Assembly: GCA_945861255.1 (NCBI GenBank)
Contig: CAMAUG010000077.1
Location: 1 to 12,995, forward strand
Reading direction: 5' to 3'
Length of the DNA: 12,995 nt
DNA from: Candidatus Sulfopaludibacter sp. SbA3
GTDB taxonomy: Bacteria; Acidobacteriota; Terriglobia; Bryobacterales; Bryobacteraceae
Shown here: positions 1-6,635 of the stretch, in pieces
Layout of the letters: each line of letters opens with the position of its first letter
How positions within the stretch are numbered: the first letter of the stretch is position 1
The notes under the pieces: generated by a model
What the model was told of the DNA's origin: nothing
What the model saw: only the letters and a program-made list of their open reading frames with translations
Databases searched by the model: none
Translations under genes and position numbers: made by a program

Positions 1-816
1 GTCGGGATTGCCACCCTTGCGCGTGCCGTTATTCATGATGGCCACGCGTGGGCGGAGCGGGTGAACCAGCGCCGGTGAGTTCGATTGAGCTGTTCCGTGA
101 TGCAATCCCAATAACATATCCACCGGCCCGACCCTGGTAGTCGGACACATCATCTCGTTTTCTTTGCCCTGCGGGAGATCGCCCGAATGATACAGGCTGA
201 ATTTGCCATATGCAACACGAACCGAGATGGACTGAAGATCTTCATTGCCGCTCCTGGGAGTCTGGAGGTTGACGCATGAGGGGTTCGGCTTGCCGCCGCC
301 GGGCGTCGGTGTCTTGATGAACTCGCCGGCCGAAGACACGACCAGCACTTCAGCGCCGCCGAGAGAAATCTTGTCCCCTGCTTTCAGTACCGTGTGTTTG
401 GCTTTGGCGTAAAGCTGTGGATAGATGTCCTTCATGAACTTATCCGCCTGTTCGGCGGGCTGAGTGTTGGGACCGTGATCGATGTACTCTTCGATTTTGA
501 TGCGCTCAGCCAAGGAGGGCAGACCAGCATAGTGATCCCAATCATAGTGCGACGTAACCATATGGTCGATCCTTTGAATGCCGGCTGCGTTCACTGCTTC
601 CATAATGCGTCCAGAATCGCGTAGGTCTGACAAGTCACGCTGGAGACCGCCGCTATCGATCAGCATCGATTCGCCGGAAGGGGCGACAAATAATATGGCC
701 GTCCCGCCTTCTACATCGATGACATAAATATCCAGCGTCGTGCGAGGTGCCGGCTGGCCCATGGAAAGAACCGGAACCAACAAAGCAATCATAAAGATCA
801 ATGTTGCGCGCACCAT
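1..816 (-). CDS. Secreted ComEC-like metallo-beta-lactamase-fold protein (C-terminus cut by window edge)
   Basis: The minus strand is open for 272 codons from an ATG at 816 to the window edge, so the C-terminus is missing. The start is supported by AGGAGA seven bases upstream; an in-frame ATG at 837 is the alternative. Residues 1-20 form a signal peptide (MVRATLIFMIALLVPVLSMG), so export is likely. The domain opens with LDIYVIDVEGGTAILF. The zinc motif is H90-Y-D92-W-D94-H95, the HxDxDH variant typical of ComEC/Rec2-type members rather than the HxHxDH of classical beta-lactamases. Later ligand candidates are D213 (YHSGD) and H239/H240 (GLHHG). The end of the visible part (RVAIMNNGTRKGGNPD) matches a block I know from acidobacterial members of this family. 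Such proteins are predicted zinc hydrolases of unknown substrate; DNA uptake is not implied without the ComEC membrane channel. Family membership is confident; substrate is unknown. Confidence 0.85.
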   Translation of the reverse strand, partial: MVRATLIFMIALLVPVLSMGQPAPRTTLDIYVIDVEGGTAILFVAPSGESMLIDSGGLQRDLSDLRDSGRIMEAVNAAGIQRIDHMVTSHYDWDHYAGLPSLAERIKIEEYIDHGPNTQPAEQADKFMKDIYPQLYAKAKHTVLKAGDKISLGGAEVLVVSSAGEFIKTPTPGGGKPNPSCVNLQTPRSGNEDLQSISVRVAYGKFSLYHSGDLPQGKENEMMCPTTRVGPVDMLLGLHHGTAQSNSPALVHPLRPRVAIMNNGTRKGGNPD

Positions 817-840
817 AGTCTTTCTCCTGGAACTCATGCT

Positions 841-880
841 TTGAACGTCAACCTTGATGTCCACCTTTTGGACGTCAACC
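841..880. repeat. Three degenerate 12-13 bp direct repeats upstream of the metallo-beta-lactamase gene
   Basis: Units lie at 841-853, 854-865 and 868-880. The first and third (TTGAACGTCAACC and TTGGACGTCAACC) differ at one base; the middle unit (TTGATGTCCACC) is more diverged. They sit 25-64 bp upstream of the minus-strand start at 816, where promoter or operator sites would be expected. On the minus strand each outer unit reads GGTTGACG, which resembles a -35 element, but no matching -10 is visible at normal spacing. They could be operator sites or simply remains of the decaying ankyrin gene next door. Confidence 0.4.
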
Positions 881-946
881 CTGCGTCTAACATGATCGAC
901 TTCAACAGTTTACTTCAGCCAACAGAGTGCCTGCAAAGATGATGAG

Positions 947-2270
947 GTGATGGTTCAGAAAATAACGTGCGCCGCCGGCTTCCGTGTCAGCCAGTTGCTT
1001 TCCGCGGGAGCCGATCCGAATGCCTCCATGCCGGAGAGTGAGACCGCTCTGCTGACGGCGGCCCGCACCGGCAAGGCGGAAGTGGTCAAGGCGCTGCTGG
1101 CGCGTGGCGCGAACGTCAACGCCCGGGACAGCTACCGAGGAGAAACCGCCCTCATGTGGGCCGCAGGGAAGAATAATGTAGACGCCATCCGGATGCTGAT
1201 TGAATTCGGAGCCGACCTGAAACTCAGGACGCCAAACGCCGTGCGCCCATCGGGAAGTGAAGACGTTGGCGCGGATCACCGGATGCCGGAGCCGACTTCG
1301 TTTACCGCGTTTCTCTTTGCGGTGCGCGGCCGCCACATCGGCGCAGCGAAAGCGTTGCTTGAAGCGGGCGCCAATGTGAACGACAAGCTATCGGACGGCC
1401 GAAGTGCGCTCGTCGTGGCATGTGCCAACGGCCACTGGGAGCTGGCGAGCTTGCTGGTGGACCGTGGAGCCGATCCGAATATGGCGGATGCGGGTTGGAA
1501 CGCTGCATCAGTTGATTCGGGAACGCCGGCCCAATCTCTATTTCGGAACTCCCGGACCCATCGAACCCGGCACGATGGAGAGCATTGAGCTGGTCAAGAA
1601 AATGATTGCCAAAGGCGCCAACGTGAATGCGCGGATGAGCAAGGACGGTATGAGAGATGGCCAACATAACCGGCTGATCCGTCTGGGCGCGACACCGTTC
1701 CTGCTGGCGGCGAAAAACACCGATGTGGAGGCAATGAATGTACTGCTGGCGGCAGGGGCCGATCCCAACATCACCACCGTTGACAACGTCACGCCGCTGA
1801 TGGCGGCCGCCGGGGTGTTGATCTGGAATCCGAGTGAAGACGGCGGATCACTTCAGAGCCAGGAACCAGAGCAATTGGAAGCGGTGAAGATTTGCGTGGA
1901 AAAAGGTAACGACGTGAACGGGAAAGATGCGTTTGGGGACACCCCGCTTCACGGCGCTGCTTATCGGGGAGCTAACTCGATTGTCGATTACCTGGTGGCA
2001 AAGGGCGCGAAACTGGATGCCAGGGACTCTCGCTGATGGACCCCGCTTACGGTGGCGAACGGTATCAAGTACACCAATTTTTATCACGAGCAGCGGGAGA
2101 CGGCGGAGTTGCTCAAGAAGCACATGATTGCGGCTGGATTGTCCACGGAAGGGCAAGTTACCGATGGCACGGAATGCCTTGACTGCGAAATTGGCCCTCT
2201 ACTGAAGGCGCGCGCCGAGCGCATCGCGAAACAGGAAGCCGACTGGGCAGCCTCCCACAACCTGCGGTAA
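947..2270 (+). pseudogene. Ankyrin-repeat protein gene, degraded: frameshift near 1500 and in-frame stop at 2034
   Basis: About 440 residues of ankyrin repeats can be read, but only across two frames. Frame one runs from a GTG at 947 to about 1501, with repeats such as LLSAGADPNA, LLARGANVNAR and LLVDRGADPN. At 1499-1503 the repeat homology jumps to the next frame (ACG CTG CAT CAG), consistent with loss of two bases or gain of one. That frame continues with MIAKGANVNAR, LLAAGADPNI and YLVAKGAKLDAR, and meets TGA at 2034-2036. The same frame resumes directly with WTPLTVANGIKY and ends at TAA 2270, so the TGA sits where family members usually have Gly (GGA to TGA is one substitution). The N-terminus is also abnormal: there is no signal peptide, and CKDDEVMVQ resembles half of an interrupted repeat. 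Intact relatives are about 500 residues and exported. I call it a pseudogene; sequencing error could explain one lesion but less easily all three. Confidence 0.8.
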
Positions 2271-2318
2271 TTTTCGCCCCGAGCATCGCAGGCCAAACTG
2301 ATCCGCAAAGGAGAGTGT

Positions 2319-2394
2319 TGGTGGGCCCTGATGGATTCGAACCATCGACCAACGGATTATGAGTCCGCTGCACTAACCGCTGTGCTAAGGGCCC
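2319..2394 (-). tRNA. tRNA with CAU anticodon, probably tRNA-Ile2 (lysidine-modified, reads AUA)
   Basis: The minus strand folds as a complete 76-base cloverleaf with the CCA end encoded. The acceptor stem is GGGCCCT with AGGGCCC. The D stem is GCAC/GTGC around AGCGGTTA. The anticodon stem GCGGA/TCCGT holds the loop CTCATAA, with G-T as the outermost pair. The T arm is GATGG-TTCGAAT-CCATC. The CAU anticodon could mean initiator Met, elongator Met or Ile2. The 5' half (GGGCCCTTAGC, GCGGTTAG) and the TTGGTCG variable region resemble E. coli ileX rather than elongator Met, and the first acceptor pair is a normal G-C, unlike bacterial initiators. The Ile2 identity depends on TilS modification and is inferred. 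Confidence 0.9.
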
Positions 2395-2632
2395 TGCAAT
2401 GAGTTGCCAGGCGATGCGCCAGAGACCGTTAGGAGCGGCAGCGCGCCCATGTCGTTCATCGCCTTTCGGTCCATCGTACCATCCAGATCTTCCCGGCGCT
2501 AAGAGCCGCGTTCCGACCCTGCCACCACGGCTCAGTTGCAGCATAATGGAAGTCTGTGGTTTGCAACAGCTCCCGTGAACACGAGGAAGAACGCGCCCTC
2601 TCACGCCTCGCGGGGGACTCAAGAGCCCTCTA

Positions 2633-3916
2633 ATGCCTGCCGCTGCGTTTCTTGCTGCGATCCAAAAACATTCGTTTTGGACGATCTTTGCCGTGGCGGC
2701 TATCGTCCGCCTCACACAGGTCTTCACTACCATTCCGCCACCGGGTAGCGGTTATGACGAATTGGAGAAGGTGGCGAAGTCGCTGGCGTTGCATGGAACA
2801 TTCGCCGATCCTTACGCGATCTCCACCGGTTCCACCGCGCACGTGGCTCCTGGATATACGGCCTTTCTCAGTCTGATCTACATGGTCTTCGGCGTGGGCC
2901 TCCAGGGCGAACAAGCCAAACGGGCGGTAAGCGGGATTGTGAGCTCGTTGCAGTACGCTTTGCTTCCCCGGATTGGAGACGCGCTGCGGCTTCCACCTTG
3001 GGCCGGTACCGCGGCTGGATTGATTTCCGCGCTCGCCCCTTACAAGAGTTTCGCGGAAACCGGCGAAGCATCGTGGGAGCAGCCTTATCTGGCGCTCGCG
3101 CTTCTGCTTCTGTTTCTGCATACGCTGCGAAGTTGGCGCGATCCCCGGCCTGGGATGCCGTGGTCATTGCTCACGGGATTCTACTGGAGCGTCGCGGCCT
3201 ACATATCACCCATATCAGGGGTGGTCTTCGCGGCGATTCTCTTGTACGAAATCGTGGCCTTCCGGCGCATCCAATCCGTGCTCGTCACGGTACTCGTGTT
3301 TGGAATCCTGCAAGTCCCCTGGATGGCGCGGAACTGGAATCAGCTGCATGGTGTGGTCGCCTTGCGCTCAAATTTCGGCCTCGAGTTTCATCTGTCGAAC
3401 CGGCCCGAGTCATCCGCGTTAATGGAAGACAACGTATCGAACGGATTCATCACGCGCTTCCACCCGAGTCAGAACGTCGCCGCCGCCCTTGCGGTGCAAA
3501 CCAAAGGGGAAGTAACGTACAACCGTGAAGAACTCCGGGCCGGACTGGACTGGGTGGCGGAGCACCCCAACCAATTCTCGAATCTCACGTTCGAACGCTT
3601 TTGGAAGTTCTGGCTCTATCCCAGCCACAGGTGGAAATCTACGCTGGCAACCACGCTCATCACGCTGATCGGGCTGGTGGGAATCTGGCGGATGCCCGCC
3701 GGACCCGCCCTACGGCTGGTCAATATCTTCTTGCTCTCCTACCCATTGATCTATTACGTGATCCAGGTGGACCGCCGCTATCGCTATCCCATCGAATGGA
3801 TCTTTATCGTTCCCGCCATTTACGTAATCGGGGAGATTGCCAAACGCGTAAGACGCCACGGACCTCAATGCGGAGCACACCGTAGGAATGGCCGGACTGT
3901 CTGGATGCTAGACTAA
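2633..3916 (+). CDS. Polytopic membrane glycosyltransferase, GT-C / family 39-like
   Basis: This 427-residue integral membrane protein has roughly nine or ten hydrophobic segments, near residues 14-30, 74-90, 121-137, 150-165, 178-208, 215-231, 336-352, 362-378 and 388-402. Between the first two lies a polar loop with Y41-D42-E43, where GT-C enzymes of the PMT/ArnT class carry the catalytic acidic residue. The block PWMARNWNQLHG followed by RSNFGLEFHLSN (228-255) and the late DRRYRYPIEWI (380-390) fit predicted dolichyl-phosphate-mannose-type transferases. The expected role is transfer of a lipid-linked sugar at the outer face of the inner membrane; donor and acceptor cannot be told. The ATG at 2633 lacks a good ribosome site, so the start is uncertain. 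The 238 bp before it hold no gene I can support; a possible -10 (CATAAT) lies near 2542. The fold class is fairly sure, the specificity unknown. Confidence 0.75.
   Translation: MPAAAFLAAIQKHSFWTIFAVAAIVRLTQVFTTIPPPGSGYDELEKVAKSLALHGTFADPYAISTGSTAHVAPGYTAFLSLIYMVFGVGLQGEQAKRAVSGIVSSLQYALLPRIGDALRLPPWAGTAAGLISALAPYKSFAETGEASWEQPYLALALLLLFLHTLRSWRDPRPGMPWSLLTGFYWSVAAYISPISGVVFAAILLYEIVAFRRIQSVLVTVLVFGILQVPWMARNWNQLHGVVALRSNFGLEFHLSNRPESSALMEDNVSNGFITRFHPSQNVAAALAVQTKGEVTYNREELRAGLDWVAEHPNQFSNLTFERFWKFWLYPSHRWKSTLATTLITLIGLVGIWRMPAGPALRLVNIFLLSYPLIYYVIQVDRRYRYPIEWIFIVPAIYVIGEIAKRVRRHGPQCGAHRRNGRTVWMLD
3909..3914 (+). promoter_or_regulatory. Possible extended -10 element for the SGNH-DinB gene
   Basis: TGC-TAGACT at 3906-3914, just after a run matching ATGCTAGAC at the end of the glycosyltransferase gene, resembles an extended -10 (TGn plus a TATAAT-like hexamer). 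It lies 53 bp before the ATG at 3967. No convincing -35 is present 17 bp upstream, so this is a weak call. Confidence 0.25.
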
Positions 3917-3966
3917 TAGCCGGCTTCGCAGCAACTCGTGAGCACATCAGGAAGGAGCACAAGAGC

Positions 3967-5289
3967 ATGATACAGAAGCCGAGAATCGGGACCATCGCGA
4001 CAACCGTCGCCATGCTCGCCCTTCTCATGGTCCGCCCCGCTGCGGCGCAGGAGAGTCAGACCGCGCGCCCAGTGGGCTTTGCCGACCAGATCAAGGCGTT
4101 CCTTGAAAGCGACCGAAACTCTCCGCCGCCTCAGCAGGGGATTCTCTTCATCGGCAGCAGTATCTTCCGGCAGTGGGCCAACTTGAAGGATCAGATGGCG
4201 CCGCTTCCTGTATTCAACCGCGCGTTCGGGGGGTCTCGAACGTGGGAAGTGCTGCACTACATGGATCAGATCGTCCTGCCGTATCGTCCGCGGATCATCG
4301 TCTACTACACGGGCAGTAACGACGTGAACGCGGGGGAGCCGGCCCCGGCGATCGCCGCGCGCATCAAAGCCTTCGTCCAGCGCGCGCATGCCGCCCTGCC
4401 CGGCACGCGGGTATACTTCGTCGCCATCAACAAGTCGCCCGACAAGCGCGCGCGGTGGAGCGTGGTGGATGCCGTCAACGCGGAAATGCTGGCGCTGGCG
4501 TCCACCACGCCCCATTTGCGTTACCTGGATTTGAATCCCGTCATCTTCGATGCGCACGGTGAGCCGCGGACGGACCTGTATCGCCCCGATGGTCTCCATT
4601 TCCATCCACCGGCCTATGAATTGTTCACCGCAATCGTTAAGCCGGTTCTGATAGATGCCTGGCAACAGCTCGGCGCCGCGCAAACCGGCCTGGTCCCGAG
4701 TTTGACGCCGGAGCAGATAAAGATGAGCGAGGCGCTCGCCGCCCGCTACGATCAATCGGCGGCGCGGGAACAGGCGCGTCTGGAGACGTTCAAGAATCGC
4801 CCTCTCGGCGCCGTCGTCCAGCGATCCTTTGACGTGAACGCCAATTACCTGACCATGGCGGCTGAGATGATGCCGGAATCCGGTTATACCTTTCGCCCGA
4901 CGCCCGATGTCCGCAACTTCGGCGAGCAGCTGATCCATGCGGCTGTATCGCACTATTCCTTCTGCAATCAAGCCGGCGTACCTTCCGGTGTTGCACGCCA
5001 GGCGGCGCCGGACCTTCGCGCGGGTTTCGCCAAAGCAGGCATCGTGAAAGCCCTAAAGGACTCGGTGGCATACTGCGACCGCGTCCTCGCCGCCGCCTCG
5101 GAGGCGTGGCTGATGGAAATCGCGCCCAAGGTGGGAGGCTCGTCGAGCGGCCTCGTCGAAGGCATGCGGGCCCACGCCTTCATGTACAACAACGTTCATG
5201 ACGCCGAGGATTACGGCACCGTCACCACCTACCTGCGCATGCAGGGTCTGGTGCCCCCGTCGTCCGCCCTGCACTCCTCCGGACATTAG
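3967..5289 (+). CDS. Exported SGNH/GDSL hydrolase fused to a DinB-family domain
   Basis: The 440-residue product has a signal peptide (1-28, ending AAA-QES). Residues 57-235 are an SGNH hydrolase: block I is FIGSSIF with nucleophile candidate S65, block II is NRAFGGSRTW with G88/G89, block III is YYTGSNDVN with G116 and N118, and block V is DGLHF with D208 and H211. All four catalytic positions are present, so esterase or acetylhydrolase activity on an envelope or extracellular substrate is plausible. After a charged linker (245-280), residues 285-434 match the periplasmic DinB family: NYLTMAAEMMPESGYTFRPT, then FGEQLIHAAVSHYSFC (318-333), then NNVHDAEDYGTVTTYLRM and LVPPSS. H324, H329 and H411 are candidate metal ligands. 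In relatives the DinB part is usually a separate small exported protein, so the fusion is unusual. The site GGAAGGAG upstream supports the ATG. The SGNH call is firm, the DinB call good, the substrate unknown. Confidence 0.85.
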   Translation: MIQKPRIGTIATTVAMLALLMVRPAAAQESQTARPVGFADQIKAFLESDRNSPPPQQGILFIGSSIFRQWANLKDQMAPLPVFNRAFGGSRTWEVLHYMDQIVLPYRPRIIVYYTGSNDVNAGEPAPAIAARIKAFVQRAHAALPGTRVYFVAINKSPDKRARWSVVDAVNAEMLALASTTPHLRYLDLNPVIFDAHGEPRTDLYRPDGLHFHPPAYELFTAIVKPVLIDAWQQLGAAQTGLVPSLTPEQIKMSEALAARYDQSAAREQARLETFKNRPLGAVVQRSFDVNANYLTMAAEMMPESGYTFRPTPDVRNFGEQLIHAAVSHYSFCNQAGVPSGVARQAAPDLRAGFAKAGIVKALKDSVAYCDRVLAAASEAWLMEIAPKVGGSSSGLVEGMRAHAFMYNNVHDAEDYGTVTTYLRMQGLVPPSSALHSSGH

Positions 5290-5316
5290 AGACGCAGGAT
5301 CACGGCAAGGGACTGC

Positions 5317-5540
5317 ATGGACATCAAGCCAGCCATCCAGCGCGGTGACGCGACCGGCTTACGTGAGTTGCTTGCCGCGGACCCGGCGCGGGCCAACCAT
5401 CTCATCGAATGGGGCGCGCAGGCGGAAATCCACACACATCCGCTGCATCCGCCGGGGCAAGAATCGAATCCGAATGGCTCGCGGATGAGAAGGTCCAAGT
5501 TGATCGGGATATGCTCTTCGCATTAGGCGGCGGCCGCTAA
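5317..5540 (+). pseudogene. Ankyrin-repeat protein gene reduced to its two ends by an internal deletion
   Basis: From the ATG at 5317 the frame gives an N-terminus typical of a cytoplasmic ankyrin-repeat family (MDIKPAIQRGDATGLRELLA, then IEWGAQAEIHTHPLH). Homology stops after about codon 46. From about 5454 the next frame (+2) gives a typical C-terminus of the same family (AGARIESEWLADEKVQ, then a short tail) ending at TAA 5538-5540. The middle, which in relatives contains the ankyrin repeats proper, is missing. This is what one internal deletion with a frame change would leave. In the first frame translation would yield a 69-residue product ending at 5526, unlikely to function. AAGGGA precedes the ATG. 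It lies 27 bp after the SGNH-DinB gene on the same strand, so it may once have been co-transcribed. The family assignment of the two ends is from memory of relatives. Confidence 0.65.
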
Positions 5541-5644
5541 CCGGTGGTGTGGCTCTAAACTGAATACCTTACGCGGGACTAAATGCGTCCTGCCGGCTAC
5601 GATTTTCGCTGAATCGGCCGATCTTAAGCCCTAGGGGAGAAATC

Positions 5645-6544
5645 GTGCCAATAGCGTCTGCTGAAGCTCAGCCCATCCAGATTCCACATCCCGTCTCCCA
5701 GATCACAGTGATCCTGGACGCCGGCGCGGGCCCCTCGTCGCGGCTGCGCGGCAGCCTCATTTCCCAGGTGGACGGAGTCCTCAAAGTTCTGCTCACCACC
5801 GCTGTGGGATCGGGCGTGCAGGTAGGCGTCGCGGGTGAAGTGGAAACGCCCGACGGTATCCTGCCCCTGCGCGGCAAGTACCGGGTCCGCTCCTGCCGGC
5901 TGGCCGGAATTGGGAAGTATCACGCCGAACTGGAGCCGGATGTGGAGCAGGAGCAAGCCGCTCCCGCGCCTTCGTCCGACGGCGAAGACGTCGATTATTA
6001 TGAGATCCTGCAAGTCAGCCGCGCTGCGGACACCGATACCATCCGGCGCGTATTTCATGTATTGGCCCAGCGCTACCACCCCGATAACAAAGAGACCGGC
6101 AACGACGAGAAATTCCGCCAGGTGGTGGAGGCGAACACCATCTTAAGCGAGCCTGAAAAACGCGCCGCGCACGACGTGAAACTGGCGCAGTCGGACAAGA
6201 CCCGCTACAAGATTTTCGATTCACTCCAGAGCACGCAGGGCGTGCAGGCCGAACTCCGTAAGCGCAAAGGCATTCTGCGGCTCCTCTACGCCAAGCGCTT
6301 GGCCGAGCCGCATTCCCCGTTTATGAAAGTGCGCGATTTTTGCGAAATGCTCGGCTGCCCCATGGAGCACCTGGAGTTCGCTCTATGGTTTCTGCGTGAG
6401 AGCAAGTTCGTGATTCGCGCCGATAATAACCGCTTTGAGATCACGCGCCTTGGCGTGGAAACGTTTGAAGCCGAAGAGGTCAACTACGGCAAGAAGCAAT
6501 ATCTCAAGCTGCCGGCGGCAAGTGGCGGTTCCGAGTCTGAATAG
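5645..6544 (+). CDS. J-domain (DnaJ-like) protein with N-terminal beta domain and C-terminal winged-helix-like domain
   Basis: A 299-residue cytoplasmic protein starting with GTG; AGGGGAG five bases upstream decides the start. Residues 15-98 are rich in predicted beta strands (ITVILDA, LKVLLTTAV, VQVGVAGEV, GKYRVRSCRL) and resemble a PilZ-type barrel, but the RxxxR and D/NxSxxG c-di-GMP motifs are not intact, so ligand binding is doubtful. Residues 117-177 are a clear J domain (DYYEILQVS to EKRAAHD) with the essential HPD at 145-147, which stimulates DnaK ATPase. No Gly/Phe stretch or zinc-finger domain follows, so this is a class C J protein. Residues 208-275 (LRLLYAKRLAEP, FCEMLGCPMEHLEFALWFLR, RFEITRLGVETFEAE) look like a small winged helix. 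A reasonable inference is that it directs DnaK to a particular client or to a regulatory site. The J domain is certain; the flanking domains are structural guesses. Confidence 0.8.
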   Translation: MPIASAEAQPIQIPHPVSQITVILDAGAGPSSRLRGSLISQVDGVLKVLLTTAVGSGVQVGVAGEVETPDGILPLRGKYRVRSCRLAGIGKYHAELEPDVEQEQAAPAPSSDGEDVDYYEILQVSRAADTDTIRRVFHVLAQRYHPDNKETGNDEKFRQVVEANTILSEPEKRAAHDVKLAQSDKTRYKIFDSLQSTQGVQAELRKRKGILRLLYAKRLAEPHSPFMKVRDFCEMLGCPMEHLEFALWFLRESKFVIRADNNRFEITRLGVETFEAEEVNYGKKQYLKLPAASGGSESE

Positions 6545-6606
6545 CGATCCGGAAGCCTGAAAACTAAAGCCCTGCCAGGAGACGGTACGCACGCTCCGTG
6601 GCCGGC

Positions 6607-6633
6607 GGGTTACAATCCCGGAGGGTTACAATC
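6607..6633 (+). promoter_or_regulatory. Tandem TACAAT promoter-like direct repeat
   Basis: GGGTTACAATC occurs twice, at 6607-6617 and 6623-6633, with a 16 bp period. Each copy contains TACAAT (6611-6616, 6627-6632), a good match to a sigma-70-type -10 hexamer. No clear -35 lies upstream of either. The second copy ends four bases before the ATG at 6636, so a transcript from it would begin just inside that codon and favour the in-frame ATG at 6672. A transcript from the first copy would include the 6636 start. Confidence 0.45.
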
Positions 6634-6635
6634 TT

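Noticed and set aside
2034..2036. TGA as a selenocysteine codon
   Set aside because: The position corresponds to a structural Gly in an ankyrin turn, no redox motif surrounds it and no SECIS-like hairpin was evident just downstream.
2319..2394. Reading the CAU-anticodon tRNA as initiator or elongator tRNA-Met
   Set aside because: The first acceptor pair is a standard G-C, unlike bacterial initiators, and the body resembles ileX more than elongator tRNA-Met. The Ile2 identity is still only inferred.
2158..2733. A minus-strand open frame of 191 codons over the tRNA region
   Set aside because: It runs through a complete tRNA and the pseudogene tail and has no protein-like composition.
3913..4971. 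A 352-codon open frame on the minus strand, antisense to the SGNH-DinB gene
   Set aside because: Its product is Arg/His/Gly-rich with no recognisable domain, and the plus-strand frame has a signal peptide and full SGNH motifs. It is a by-product of high GC at third codon positions.
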